Below are positions 26,116 to 34,786 of a stretch of 64,000 nucleotides of DNA, in pieces. Below the pieces are notes generated by a model. It was not told the DNA's origin. It saw nothing but the letters and a program-made list of their open reading frames with translations, and made no database searches. The stretch's first letter is position 1. Each line of letters begins with the position of its first letter. The position numbers and the translations under genes were made by a program. Location: contig CAZZNE010000020.1 in NCBI GenBank assembly GCA_964655525.1, positions 1-64,000 on the forward strand. The letters run 5' to 3'. The stretch comes from DLAJ01 sp964655525 (GTDB lineage Bacteria > Bacillota > Clostridia > Lachnospirales > Lachnospiraceae).

Positions 26116-27015
26116 CTAAACCCTCAAATGTCTTCGCACCGTCACGACGCTTCCGAGAAGACCGATGCCCACGCCGATTCCCATGGAAATCGGGGCAAGC
26201 GTCGCAAACACCTCTTTGACGTCCAAAAAATGCATCAGGCTTTCCAACATGGAAAAACGCTCCGTTACATAAAGGATGACCCGGTTATACAGCTCGTAAA
26301 TGATCGCAAGCGGTATGAGCGAGCCGATCAGCCCGATCATCACGCCTTCCACGACAAACGGCGCACGCACAAAAAAGTCCGTCGCACCGATGTATTTCAT
26401 AATGGAAATTTCCTCTTTTCGCACGGAAATACCGATCATGACCGTGTTGCTGATCAAAAAGATTGATACAAAGAGCAGCAGTGCTATGATCGCTATCGTC
26501 ACATAGGACACGAGGGAATTCATGCCCGACAGCATATTCGCGGTGATTGCCGACTCATTTACCTTACGCACATGATCGAGGGACTTCACGTAGGTAACCA
26601 GTGCGCTCTGCATGGAAACATCATTCATAAAAATTTGGAAGTTGTCTGAATACTGAAGCGGATTCTCCGTAAAGCCTGCGGCATATTCCTCGCCGAAATA
26701 ATCTTTGGAAAAAGATTCCCATGCCTCCTCCGGGGATACATAATAAATATCCTTGACCTCCGGCCGCGCGAGCAGCAGCCGCCCGATTTCCTCCTTGCGC
26801 GTCACTTCCGTATCCTGATCAAAAAAGATCGTAACACAGACGCCCTCCTGCGCCGTCCTCACAATATTCTGAAAGTTCGTCAGGATACTGAAAAAAACAC
26901 CAAACAGAAACAGACACGCGCTTGTCGTCATAATGGATGCCAAAGAAAACCACTTGTTTCGCAGAATGTTCTTAAATCCCTGCCTGATTGTATAGAATAG
27001 CGTACTAATCCTCAT
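26116..27015 (-). CDS. ftsX: Cell division protein FtsX
   Basis: The membrane half of the FtsEX complex, 299 residues with four helices: residues about 25-45 (LASIMTTSACLFLFGVFFSI), and three in the C-terminal half (YVTIAIIALLLFVSIFLISN; GVMIGLIGSLIPLAIIYELY; LAPISMGIGVGIGLLGSVV). The large extracellular domain between helices one and two (QEGVCVTIFFDQDTEVTRKE) is the docking site for the cell-wall hydrolase encoded next. The start overlaps the ftsE stop by 11 bases. Normal length. Confidence 0.95.
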   Translation of the reverse strand: MRISTLFYTIRQGFKNILRNKWFSLASIMTTSACLFLFGVFFSILTNFQNIVRTAQEGVCVTIFFDQDTEVTRKEEIGRLLLARPEVKDIYYVSPEEAWESFSKDYFGEEYAAGFTENPLQYSDNFQIFMNDVSMQSALVTYVKSLDHVRKVNESAITANMLSGMNSLVSYVTIAIIALLLFVSIFLISNTVMIGISVRKEEISIMKYIGATDFFVRAPFVVEGVMIGLIGSLIPLAIIYELYNRVILYVTERFSMLESLMHFLDVKEVFATLAPISMGIGVGIGLLGSVVTVRRHLRV

Positions 27016-28081
27016 CGATATATGCTCCCTGTTCTTCGTCGCTTACGATAACGCCCTTTTTCATGGTAATGACACGTTTTTTCATGGCATTGACAATTTC
27101 ACGGTTATGCGTAACAACGAGTACCGTTGTACCTTTTTCGTTGATCTCCTCTAACAGCTTCATGATCTCCCATGAATTTTTGGGATCAAGATTTCCTGTC
27201 GGCTCATCCGCGAGCAGGATCGGCGGATTATTGACAAGCGCACGCGCAAGCGCCACACGCTGCTGTTCCCCGCCCGAAAGCTGCTTCGGCTTTGCCTTGT
27301 ATTTTCCCGCAAGTCCCACAAGGGAAAGCATCATCGGTACATTCTTGCGGATGTCGCGCGCTTTTGCCTGAATGATAAGCTGGGCAAACGCAACGTTGTC
27401 ATACACGTTCCGATCCTTCAGAAGCCGGAAATCCTGAAATACAACGCCGATGCCCCTTCTGAATTTCGGTATCTTTCTGCGGCGCAGACGCACCACGTTC
27501 GTCCCGTTGACCGTAATGCCGCCCTCCGTCGGAAGCAGTTCTCGTAAAAGCAGTTTGATGAGCGTTGATTTTCCCGAACCGCTGTCCCCCACGATAAACA
27601 CGAACTCTCCCCGCTTCACCTTTAAGGAAATTCCGTTTAGGGCGGGCGCGCCCGTCGAATAGGACTTGACTACATGATCCAGAACAATCACCTCTTCCGG
27701 CAGAGCGGCCTTTTTCTTTTTTCTGCCAAAAGTCTTCTCCGGCGGTCTGCTTTCCTCCTGCTTCCCCGCGGGCGATGCGGATGCCTTCTGCGATCTGATC
27801 TTTTCTTCCGTGGCTGCGGACTGCTGTGCGGCTCTCGCCTGTGGCGCGGTCTTTGTCTGAGATGCGCTCTTTACCTGCGGTGCCACCCCGGTCCGTGACG
27901 TGCCCCTTGCCTGCGATGCCTCTCCCGTCCGTGACGTGCTCCTTTCTTGCGATGCCTCTCCCGTCCGTGACATGCTCCTCTCCTGCCATGCCGTTCCCGG
28001 CTGTGCTGCGCCTCTTGCCTGCAATGCATCCTTCGATTGCATTGTATTCTTCGACTGCGTTGCCTTCGTATCTTCTCTCAA
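27005..28081 (-). CDS. ftsE: Cell division ATPase FtsE with repetitive N-terminal extension
   Basis: An ABC ATPase. The last 230 residues are a complete FtsE: Walker A GDSGSGKSTL, signature LSGGEQQRVALARAL, Walker B ILLADEPTGNLDP, and H-loop VVTHNREIV. FtsE is normally about 228 residues; here roughly 125-145 extra residues precede it. The extension is low-complexity, rich in S, T, A, Q, K and R, with three 12-residue repeats of the type RTGEASQERSTS. Start uncertain: TTG at 28081 has GGAG at good spacing; TTG at 28135 overlaps the upstream gene's stop; ATG at 28042 has only a weak site. A start at the FtsE core itself lacks any good ribosome-binding site, so the extension is probably translated. 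Confidence 0.9.
   Translation of the reverse strand: MREDTKATQSKNTMQSKDALQARGAAQPGTAWQERSMSRTGEASQERSTSRTGEASQARGTSRTGVAPQVKSASQTKTAPQARAAQQSAATEEKIRSQKASASPAGKQEESRPPEKTFGRKKKKAALPEEVIVLDHVVKSYSTGAPALNGISLKVKRGEFVFIVGDSGSGKSTLIKLLLRELLPTEGGITVNGTNVVRLRRRKIPKFRRGIGVVFQDFRLLKDRNVYDNVAFAQLIIQAKARDIRKNVPMMLSLVGLAGKYKAKPKQLSGGEQQRVALARALVNNPPILLADEPTGNLDPKNSWEIMKLLEEINEKGTTVLVVTHNREIVNAMKKRVITMKKGVIVSDEEQGAYIDED
27892..27999 (-). repeat. Three tandem 36-base repeats inside ftsE
   Basis: GTCCGTGAC recurs at 27892, 27928 and 27964, each beginning a 36-base unit (12 codons) with a conserved GCCTCTCCC end. The units encode the R-T-G-E-A-S-Q-x-R-x-x-S repeat of the FtsE extension. Being in-frame multiples of three, copy number could change without breaking the gene. 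Confidence 0.8.
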
Positions 28082-28124
28082 TGTTTCTCCAGCCTTTCTG
28101 ATACTTAATGTGCTGACCCGTTCA

Positions 28125-29213
28125 CTAGTACTCAAAGTTTTCCATGTACTTCATGTATTTGACGACCATCAGCGCGATCTTGAACGTGATGGCGTCCTCG
28201 AACACGCGCAGATCCAGCCCGGTTCCTTTTTGCAGCTTATCCAGCCGGTACACAAGCGTATTGCGGTGGATAAAAAGCTGTCTTGACGTCTCGGAGACGT
28301 TCAGACTGTTCTCGAAAAATTTATAGATCGTCGTCAACGTCTCCTCATCGAATTCATCCGGACTTTTCCCGTCAAAAATCTCCCGGATGAACATTTTACA
28401 AAGCGGGATCGGAAGCTGATAGATCAATCTGCCGATACCCAGTTCGGAATAGGCGATGATCTCCCGCTCGTCAAAGAAGATCTTACCGACGTCAAGCGCC
28501 ATCTTCGCTTCCTTATAAGAGCGGCTGACCTCCTTGATCTCGCCGACGACCGTCCCGTATGAGATGCGCGTATGCTCGATCCCTTCCCGCGCAAGATATG
28601 CCGCCATTGCTTTTGCCGACTTCTCCAGCTCCTTGCCGTTGTCGCCGTCCTCCAATTCTTTCACGACAATGATGCTGTTCTCGTCAACGGCAGTCACAAA
28701 TTCCTTGCTGTTGGCGCCAAAATACGCGCGCAGCAGCTCCAGTACATTGTTGTCCTTGCCTTTCCCCGATTCCACGATCATCGCGACACGCTTTGCATCC
28801 GTCTGAATATGGAGTTTCTTCGCACGGCTGTAGATATCCACGAGCAACAGGTTATCCAACAGCAGGTTTTTGATAAAATTATCCTTATCAAACCGCTCTT
28901 TGTAGGCAACAAGCAGGTTTTGAATCTGAAACGCCGCCATCTTACCCACCATGTAAAGGTTCTCCCCCGTCCCCGTGATCACCAGAATATATTCCAGCTG
29001 TTGCTCATCATAAATCTTAAAGAACTGGGAGCCCTGTATCTCCTGACTGTCCGCAGGCGATGAAACAAATTCCAGAACGTCCTGCCTGCCGCTCTCCATC
29101 CGGTCGTCCGTCGCCGCGACAACCTTACCGTCCGTATCCATGACACATAAATCCGTGCGCGCGATTGCTTTCAGCCCATCTATCGTATTCTGTAAAATTT
29201 GATTCGATATCAT
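28125..29213 (-). CDS. CdaR/PucR-type transcriptional regulator
   Basis: A 362-residue regulator of the CdaR family. Residues 1-110 are the sensory part (ILQNTIDGLKAIARTDLCVM; YILVITGTGENLYMVGKMAA), similar to the sugar-diacid recognition domain. The middle is a GGDEF-like fold of the family (KRVAMIVESGKGKDNNVLEL ... ISYGTVVGEIKEVSRSYKEA), and the C-terminus is the PucR helix-turn-helix: LNVSETSRQLFIHRNTLVYR then LDKLQKGTGLD. Its stop overlaps the earliest possible ftsE start, so it may be transcribed with ftsEX. Ligand and targets unknown; CdaR itself senses glucarate in Escherichia coli, but no uptake genes are here. Confidence 0.88.
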   Translation of the reverse strand: MISNQILQNTIDGLKAIARTDLCVMDTDGKVVAATDDRMESGRQDVLEFVSSPADSQEIQGSQFFKIYDEQQLEYILVITGTGENLYMVGKMAAFQIQNLLVAYKERFDKDNFIKNLLLDNLLLVDIYSRAKKLHIQTDAKRVAMIVESGKGKDNNVLELLRAYFGANSKEFVTAVDENSIIVVKELEDGDNGKELEKSAKAMAAYLAREGIEHTRISYGTVVGEIKEVSRSYKEAKMALDVGKIFFDEREIIAYSELGIGRLIYQLPIPLCKMFIREIFDGKSPDEFDEETLTTIYKFFENSLNVSETSRQLFIHRNTLVYRLDKLQKGTGLDLRVFEDAITFKIALMVVKYMKYMENFEY

Positions 29214-29383
29214 AAGCGTCCTCTCCCCTTTTTACCTTCTCCTTTGTTCAACCTATACAAACGTTCTTTGCTTTTCTAGTTGAAAATCAATACCCGACTT
29301 TTATTTTAATATAAATACACAAAAAAATCTACCTAAAATCGTGACTTTTTTATGCATTTTTTACCTTTCTTTGCAAATTTTAT

Positions 29384-29391
29384 GCCGATAT
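29384..29391 (+). promoter_or_regulatory. Possible sigma-D -10 element before yjfB
   Basis: GCCGATAT, immediately overlapping TATAAT, lies about 45 bases before yjfB. No TAAA-like -35 is found at 15 bases, so only half of the motility consensus is present. Confidence 0.4.
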
Positions 29392-29434
29392 AATATATGA
29401 AACGTGTCAACGCAGCAAAAAAGGAGTGAGCGCT

Positions 29435-29641
29435 ATGGATATTGCAGCCTTATCGACGGGCATGGCTCAGGCAAAACTGATGAATTCCGTCGGCTATGCG
29501 GTACTCGGCAATGTACTGGACAGCATGGAATCAACCGGCTCCCAGATTTCCGAACTGCTTGGCTCTGCGCCGACGGCATCCTCCTCTTTGGAGTTGTCCG
29601 TCAACCCTCATATCGGTGGAAACTTCGATATGTCTGTGTAA
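29435..29641 (+). CDS. YjfB-family putative motility protein
   Basis: A 68-residue protein of the YjfB family: MDIAALSTGMAQAKLMNSVG, then YAVLGNVLDSMESTGSQISE, ending in the conserved PHIGGNFDMSV. The family is associated with motile Firmicutes, and Bacillus subtilis yjfB is sigma-D controlled; its function is not known. AAAGGAG is eight bases before the ATG at 29435. It stands alone between two minus-strand genes and ends in a strong terminator that begins at the stop codon. Confidence 0.8.
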   Translation: MDIAALSTGMAQAKLMNSVGYAVLGNVLDSMESTGSQISELLGSAPTASSSLELSVNPHIGGNFDMSV

Positions 29642-29642
29642 A

Positions 29643-29690
29643 AAAGAAAGATGGGGGATACGCCTTTGGCGTATCCCCCATCTTTCTTTT
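29643..29690. terminator. Strong bidirectional terminator after yjfB
   Basis: AAAGAAAGATGGGGGATACG extends into a 22-pair perfect stem closed by a TTT loop and ended by a T run; it starts right at the yjfB TAA and can also stop the CPBP protease transcript from the other side. Confidence 0.92.
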
Positions 29691-29722
29691 TTTGCCGACG
29701 CAGACCCGCGCATATGTCACGC

Positions 29723-30664
29723 TTATACCAACACATCATAGAGCATGTAGCCTAAAAACAGCGCCAGCACGAGAATATACGGGATGAGCCAGCTGATACC
29801 GTTCTTTTTTCCCTCTTTTCTGCACCGCCAGATATTCCGCAATTCCTCTTTCCGGCCTTCCCTGCCCGCCATCCACACGAGCACGCAGCCTGCCAGCGTC
29901 GTCGTGACAGCCGCAATGATCAAGTAGATGCCGAGCATCCTCGATAACAGCGCATTGCGCTCAGCCGTCGTCTGTACCACCGCCGTACTTTCTCCCATCA
30001 GCTCAGGGAACGTCTCTGTCAGCCACTCACTTGCATACATCAGGATCACATTCCAGCCGTTAAAGACCACATGGATCAGGATCGTCGCCCACAGGCTTCC
30101 CGTCGCCTCGCGCACCAGAACAAGGATCAGTCCGAGCAGCAGCGCATAGGCCGCCTGATTGAAATTCATATGTGCCAGACCGAAGAAGACAGCGGAAATG
30201 ATCATCGCCTTAAAGACGCTCATGTCCTTTTTTAACGATTCATACGTAATGCCGCGGAATACAATCTCCTCACAGACTGGCGCATAGATCGCCACAATAA
30301 AAAACGTCACGCCGAACGGCATCAGCAGGAACATGGTACTGCTCGCTTCCACCGCGTTTTCCACAAAAAACTGCGTTGCCAGATTGACGACCGTGACAAG
30401 CGGCATGCACAGGAATGTAAAAAGGATGACGATCAATACCGTCGATATTCTGATCGGCTTTAATTTCAGCATATCGCGCCATTTCGTACGTGTCGCAAAC
30501 ACAAATATCACACCCGGAATGATAAAGATCAGCTCGCTTGCCATAGTTAACGGGATCAGCCCAATCATATGGATGTGCGTAATATAATAAATCAGTCCGT
30601 ATGAAACGGCATGATACATGAAAAAGATCGCAACAAACAACCAGTTTACTTTTTTCGCGTTCAT
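29723..30664 (-). CDS. CPBP-family intramembrane metalloprotease
   Basis: A 313-residue polytopic membrane protein of the CAAX protease/bacteriocin-processing (CPBP, Abi) family. The three catalytic motifs are visible: CEEIVFRGITYESL (EExxxR), FGLAHMNFNQ (FxxxH) and IHVVFNGWN (HxxxN). About eight hydrophobic segments are present. Such proteins cleave peptides or serve in bacteriocin immunity; nothing nearby points to a substrate. Its ATG overlaps the cvfB stop by four bases. Confidence 0.9.
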   Translation of the reverse strand: MNAKKVNWLFVAIFFMYHAVSYGLIYYITHIHMIGLIPLTMASELIFIIPGVIFVFATRTKWRDMLKLKPIRISTVLIVILFTFLCMPLVTVVNLATQFFVENAVEASSTMFLLMPFGVTFFIVAIYAPVCEEIVFRGITYESLKKDMSVFKAMIISAVFFGLAHMNFNQAAYALLLGLILVLVREATGSLWATILIHVVFNGWNVILMYASEWLTETFPELMGESTAVVQTTAERNALLSRMLGIYLIIAAVTTTLAGCVLVWMAGREGRKEELRNIWRCRKEGKKNGISWLIPYILVLALFLGYMLYDVLV

Positions 30665-31506
30665 AAAGTCCCCCTTCTGCGGATTCCATTTTCATCCTGC
30701 ACAATTTCTCCGTTTTTGAGCAGATGACCTACCGCACGCTTAAATTCGTTTTTGCTCATATCCATTTCCCGCCGTATCAGCTCGGGAGACGCCTTATCGT
30801 TAAAGCCAAGCTTTCCGCCCGAACTGTCGATTTCCTTTAAGATGCGCGCGGCGTCCGTCTCAATCTGGAGATACGCCTTTTCGCGGACGCTTAGATCCAG
30901 CTTTCCGTCCTCCTTGACCGCCGTTACGCGCGCCGTGATCACATCCCCGATACGAAAATTCCCATAGCGCTCCTTCGCCGGGATGAGCGCACTGTAACGG
31001 TCGTCCACCGCCACAAACACACCGAATCGCTCGCTCGTCTCATACACGGTTCCCTGCACGGTATCGTCCTTTTGATAAGGACTGTTCTTCTCTAAATATT
31101 CATACACATTCATCGTGGCGCAGAGCCGATCGCTCTTATCCGTATAAAGCGCGACAAGGCATTCCTCACCCACGCTCACCTTCCGCGTCTGTTCCTTAAA
31201 CGGCAAAAGAAGATCCTTTTCCAGACCCCAGTTTAAGAACGCGCCGACTTTTCCGACCTCGACGACCTTCAGCCTTGCGATCTGTCCCTTGACGATCAGC
31301 GGCTCATTCACGGTCGCGATCAGCCGGTCGCCCGAATCGCGGTAAATAAACACGTCGATGGAATCCCCGACCGTCAGGCGCTCCGGCACCTGCTTGATTG
31401 GAAGCAGAACCCGCTCCTCCCGCGGCGCATCCTGTCTTTCGGCAAGATAAACGCCAAATTCCACTTTTCGTACGCAGAGTAAGCTCTGCCATGCTCCAAG
31501 CTCCAT
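30661..31506 (-). CDS. cvfB: S1-domain RNA-binding protein, CvfB/YitL family
   Basis: A 281-residue protein with three S1-like OB folds and a winged-helix end, the layout of CvfB. Recognisable pieces: VGKVGAFLNWGLEKDLLLPF, ERFGVFVAVDDRYSALIPAK and the C-terminal helix set FNDKASPELIRREMDMSKNE followed by FKRAVGHLLKNGEI. In Staphylococcus CvfB affects virulence gene expression; in this organism the role is inferred only from family. The CPBP protease is translationally coupled to it. Confidence 0.88.
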   Translation of the reverse strand: MELGAWQSLLCVRKVEFGVYLAERQDAPREERVLLPIKQVPERLTVGDSIDVFIYRDSGDRLIATVNEPLIVKGQIARLKVVEVGKVGAFLNWGLEKDLLLPFKEQTRKVSVGEECLVALYTDKSDRLCATMNVYEYLEKNSPYQKDDTVQGTVYETSERFGVFVAVDDRYSALIPAKERYGNFRIGDVITARVTAVKEDGKLDLSVREKAYLQIETDAARILKEIDSSGGKLGFNDKASPELIRREMDMSKNEFKRAVGHLLKNGEIVQDENGIRRRGTL

Positions 31507-31551
31507 CTATGATCTCCTTTTTATTTCTTTCGTTCAGGCAGTATTTTTGCC

Positions 31552-32274
31552 CTACGCCTCCCCATATTCCAATTCCACGACCGCATACGGTTTTCCTTCC
31601 TCATTATTGAGGGAAAAAACCATCCTTGCGCCCTCCGCATCTGCTGCGCCGACCGGATGGATCACATCCCCAAGCAGCGCAGACTGCTTATATTCCACGC
31701 GGAGTCCGCGCACAACACGCCCATCCTTCTGTGTGAGCTCACGCGCCATGCGCACATACTCCACATTATTCACATGATCGTTGGTATCCAAATGATGCGG
31801 CTTTACCACGATCTCCTCAAACGCGGCCGGATTCTCCGGCATTGCGATCTTGCGCGGTGCATATTCCATCGGATACCGCTCGGACAGTCCGTACGCCTCT
31901 GCCATGGAATCGGGTGCCTTGACCGGTCTGCCGATACTTGTATCAAGATACGTCCATATCGTATTGGCATACGCCAGCACTTCATCCTCGGGCGTCCGAA
32001 GCACAAAATTACGGTACCCGAGAAAACCCTTGATGTCATAGGGAATCGTCTGGATCACCATGCGCTCGCCGAGGGACGGATAACGGTTGATCCCGATCTG
32101 GACAAACGACAGCACCCACACTCTTTGGCACTCTTTCAAATACTGCACGCCAAGTCCAATATCCTCGGACTGAAACGTCGTGCAGTCCTCAAAATATTCC
32201 ATGATCCCCTCCGGTGTCAGCTTTCCGCGGCTGTCCGTCTCGGAATAGCGCACCCTGCTCTCAAACTGATACAT
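31552..32274 (-). CDS. Acyl-ACP thioesterase
   Basis: A 240-residue double hot-dog thioesterase of the FatA/FatB-like bacterial family, which releases fatty acids from acyl carrier protein. Signs: the N-terminal hot dog (RYSETDSRGKLTPEGIMEYF with E DCTTFQSEDIG), RVWVLSFVQIGINRYPSLGE, YRNFVLRT, and the second hot dog HHLDTNDHVNNVEYVRMA with catalytic-site D, N and H. The start at 32274 is preferred because GAAGGAG is five bases upstream; a GTG five codons earlier is possible. The gene lies between tRNA-Gln and cvfB. Confidence 0.88.
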   Translation of the reverse strand: MYQFESRVRYSETDSRGKLTPEGIMEYFEDCTTFQSEDIGLGVQYLKECQRVWVLSFVQIGINRYPSLGERMVIQTIPYDIKGFLGYRNFVLRTPEDEVLAYANTIWTYLDTSIGRPVKAPDSMAEAYGLSERYPMEYAPRKIAMPENPAAFEEIVVKPHHLDTNDHVNNVEYVRMARELTQKDGRVVRGLRVEYKQSALLGDVIHPVGAADAEGARMVFSLNNEEGKPYAVVELEYGEA

Positions 32275-32303
32275 AGCAGCTCCTTCCACTTCGATAAACC
32301 GAA

Positions 32304-32326
32304 AAAAGCGCCCGATAATCGAGCGC
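32304..32326 (-). terminator. Terminator of tRNA-Gln
   Basis: On the minus strand GCGCTCGA pairs with TCGGGCGC (one wobble) around a small loop, followed by TTTTTTCGG, immediately after the tRNA 3' end. Confidence 0.85.
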
Positions 32327-32331
32327 CTTAG

Positions 32332-32403
32332 CTGGGCTACAAGGATTCGAACCTTGAAATGACGGAGTCAGAGTCCGTTGCCTTACCGTTTGGCGATAGC
32401 CCA
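32332..32403 (-). tRNA. tRNA-Gln (anticodon CTG)
   Basis: A 72-base cloverleaf: acceptor TGGGCTA/TAGCCCA with discriminator G, D-arm TCGCCAAACGGTAAGGCA, anticodon stem ACGGA/TCCGT with loop CTCTGAC (anticodon CTG, reads CAG), T-arm with GGTTCGAATCC. CCA is not encoded. It has its own promoter and terminator. Confidence 0.93.
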
Positions 32404-32443
32404 ATATCATTGCGGCAGGAACATCACCGCCTAACACTTGACA

Positions 32444-32472
32444 AGTATACAAGATTCTTCGCAAAAATGCAA
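32444..32472 (-). promoter_or_regulatory. Promoter of tRNA-Gln
   Basis: TTGCAT (32467-32472), 17 bases, TATACT (32444-32449) on the minus strand, about 40 bases before the tRNA. Confidence 0.88.
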
Positions 32473-32518
32473 GCCCTATTTTATAAAAAAATTGCCAATC
32501 GATGCCTAAAAATGTATC

Positions 32519-33103
32519 CTAGGAAGAACGCTCAGAAAAACCGCTTTCCTCCAACAGGCGTTTCCGCTCCTTATAATCCGGCAAAAACCCCTTCATGTAT
32601 GCATGAAACCGTTCGTTATGGCTCGGCTCCAACAGATGCACGAGCTCATGCACGACAACATATTCCACGCATTCCTCCGGCTTTCTCGCAAGCTGCAGAT
32701 TGATGCGGATCGTTTTTTTTGCCACCGTACAGCTCCCCCAGCGGCTTTTCATATCGCGGATCGTCCAGTGAATGCAATGTACGCCCATGACCGGCTCCCA
32801 CTTTTCCGCATACTGCGCGATCTGCTCTTTCAGGCGCGCAAGCTCCTCCTGCGTCACGCTGCGTTGGGTCATACTGCGCAGGCTGTCTTCCCGGTTCTCT
32901 TTTGCACGCGCGATCACCTGCTCCCTGTGCCTTATGATCCAATCCTCTTTTTCGCTGAGAAACTTCATGATCCGCGCCTCGCTAAGGCGCATCGGTGCGG
33001 TCACGAGCACGTCGCCGTGCGGCGGGCGGATATAAAGATTGATATTCCTGATGCGTCTGCGGTCCAGCATGACCGGAATCCCGCGAACGAAAATCATCTT
33101 CAT
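32519..33103 (-). CDS. YgjP-like metallopeptidase (DUF45)
   Basis: A 194-residue zincin of the YgjP/M48-like family. The zinc motif is VVHELVHLLEPSHNERFH: H152, E153 and H156, with H162 a likely third ligand. The family segment MKSRWGSCTVAKKTIRINLQ precedes it. AAGGAGCACCCT is directly upstream of the ATG. It is the last gene before the tRNA and 11 bases after the DegT aminotransferase. Family members are of uncertain function; a link to the sugar genes is only positional. Confidence 0.85.
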   Translation of the reverse strand: MKMIFVRGIPVMLDRRRIRNINLYIRPPHGDVLVTAPMRLSEARIMKFLSEKEDWIIRHREQVIARAKENREDSLRSMTQRSVTQEELARLKEQIAQYAEKWEPVMGVHCIHWTIRDMKSRWGSCTVAKKTIRINLQLARKPEECVEYVVVHELVHLLEPSHNERFHAYMKGFLPDYKERKRLLEESGFSERSS

Positions 33104-33114
33104 AGGGTGCTCCT

Positions 33115-34236
33115 TTACGCCTCTCGGAACAGCTGTTTCACTGCCTGCGCGACCTTCTCGATCTGCTCATCCGTAATGCCGAGTCCGCTCGGAATGTAAA
33201 AACCGCGCTCCGAAATGCGTTCCGCGTTCGGACAGGATACGCCCCCGAACATCCCCTGTTTTAAGAAGACCGGCTGCCTGTGTATCGGATAAAAAAACGA
33301 CCTTGTCCCGATGCCCATCCCGCCAAGCCGCTCCATCGCTTCGAGCGCGTTAAAATCATAGCTTTCCCCGATCACCATTCCGTACACCCAATAAATATTT
33401 TCCGCATACGAGGTTTCCGGGAGCGGCAGCATCACATCCTGAAGCTCCGCAAACAGGGCGTTGTAATGCCGTCCGATCTCACGCTTGCGACGGATATGCT
33501 CCTCCATCTTTTCAAGCTGTGCGACCCCGACCGCCGCCTGCATGTTCGTCATGCGGAAATTGCTTCCGATCTCCTCATGTACATAGCGTCTCGTGGAAAA
33601 AAATAAATTTCTTGCGCCGCGGCAGCGCTCCGCAAGATACTCGTCATCCGTCAGGATCATGCCGCCCTCACCGCAGGTAATATGCTTATTGGGATAAAAA
33701 CTGAAAATACTGATGTCTCCAAAACTGCCGCACTGTTTTCCATGATAGGTCTGTCCGTGCATTTCCGCCGCATCCTCGATCACCCTTAAGTGATGCTTTT
33801 TTGCGAGCGCCAAAACAGCGTCCATTTGGGCGGGAAGTCCGTAAATATGAACGACCATGATCGCACGGGTCTTGTCCGTAATTTTTTCTTCAATCCGGCT
33901 CACATCCATATTCCATGTATCCGGCTCACAGTCCACAACGACCGGCACAAGTCCCGCTTTCGTGACTGCCTGCGCGCAGGATATGATCGTAAACGCAGGA
34001 AGAATGACCTCCGAGCCCTTCTCTAAATCAAGTGCCTGCACCGCCGCCTCCAGTGCTGCCGTTCCGTTACTGACCGCAATGCCATATTTCCTGCCGACAT
34101 ACGCCGCCATCTCCTGCTCAAACCGTTTTACAAACGGGCCTTCGCTCGAAATCCATCCCGTATCAATACACTCACATAAATAGGCTTTCTCGTTCCCGTT
34201 TAGCAACGGTTCATTGACCGGAATAAAGTCACTCAT
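33115..34236 (-). CDS. DegT/DnrJ/EryC1/StrS-type sugar aminotransferase
   Basis: A 373-residue PLP-dependent enzyme that converts a keto-sugar nucleotide to an amino sugar. Landmarks: YGIAVSNGTAALEAAVQALD (phosphate binding), VIEDAAEMHGQTYHGKQCG, and FSFYPNKHITCGEGGMILTD with the PLP lysine K184. GFYIPSGLGITDEQIEKVAQ at the end is typical for perosamine- or pseudaminate-type aminotransferases. It overlaps the cupin gene by four bases (ATGA). Together with NeuB and Maf-like proteins it points to an amino-sugar on the flagellin glycan; which sugar is not determinable here. Confidence 0.92.
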   Translation of the reverse strand: MSDFIPVNEPLLNGNEKAYLCECIDTGWISSEGPFVKRFEQEMAAYVGRKYGIAVSNGTAALEAAVQALDLEKGSEVILPAFTIISCAQAVTKAGLVPVVVDCEPDTWNMDVSRIEEKITDKTRAIMVVHIYGLPAQMDAVLALAKKHHLRVIEDAAEMHGQTYHGKQCGSFGDISIFSFYPNKHITCGEGGMILTDDEYLAERCRGARNLFFSTRRYVHEEIGSNFRMTNMQAAVGVAQLEKMEEHIRRKREIGRHYNALFAELQDVMLPLPETSYAENIYWVYGMVIGESYDFNALEAMERLGGMGIGTRSFFYPIHRQPVFLKQGMFGGVSCPNAERISERGFYIPSGLGITDEQIEKVAQAVKQLFREA

Positions 34237-34673
34237 ACATTCTCCTCCTCAAAGACCGGCTGTTCCACCCGATACTCAAACCGGGTCTTATCGGCTTCTC
34301 CCGCATACGGTCCCTGCTTGATCTCGTACATTTCCACTTCCTCAAGCACTTCAAAGCCGTGTCCGCCTCCCGAGAGCAGGATCAGATCTCCGGCATTTAA
34401 AACATAACTTTTCAGATAACACTGTTCCTGATCAAAAAAATCAACTCGCAGCCTGCCGCGTTTGATCACCAAAACCTCCTGCGTATAATGAACCTCCCGA
34501 TGAACGACATTATGCACATGGGGCTGAATCAACTTCCCTGTCGGATGGTGCATATAGGCAAGCTGCTGTGAATAATCATCCGGTGTAAAAAAGCGGATCC
34601 CTTCGTCCTGCTCGTCCCCCTTAATGATGATCGCCAGTGTTTCATCCCCGTGTTTGATCAAAATCGGCCGCAA
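34233..34673 (-). CDS. Cupin protein of the glycan operon (WbuC-like layout)
   Basis: A 146-residue single-domain cupin. The first motif is IQPHVHNVVHREVHYTQEVLV, where H and E metal-binding candidates occur, and the second is LNAGDLILLSGGGHGFEVLE. The N-terminus has extra strands (LIKHGDETLAIIIKGDEQDE). It starts at a TTG with CAGGAGGGA nine bases upstream and overlaps the aminotransferase start. Cupins in such loci may act as sugar epimerases, isomerases or binding modules; none of these is proven by the sequence. Confidence 0.75.
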   Translation of the reverse strand: MRPILIKHGDETLAIIIKGDEQDEGIRFFTPDDYSQQLAYMHHPTGKLIQPHVHNVVHREVHYTQEVLVIKRGRLRVDFFDQEQCYLKSYVLNAGDLILLSGGGHGFEVLEEVEMYEIKQGPYAGEADKTRFEYRVEQPVFEEENV

Positions 34674-34786
34674 TGCGAATCCCTCCTGTTCTGTTTATCT
34701 CTCCCTGACATTCCCGGTTCCGTCCTGTATGTAGTATTGTCCGGGCAAAGCAATTCTAGCATGTATACAGGAAGAATACGTTCTTT

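Noticed and set aside
27399..27989. 196-residue minus-strand reading frame inside ftsE
   Set aside because: It is a frame-shifted shadow of the repetitive ftsE extension; the FtsE frame has all ABC motifs.
27892..27999. Possible CRISPR or minisatellite at the repeats in ftsE
   Set aside because: The units are contiguous 36-base coding repeats without spacers, so not CRISPR.
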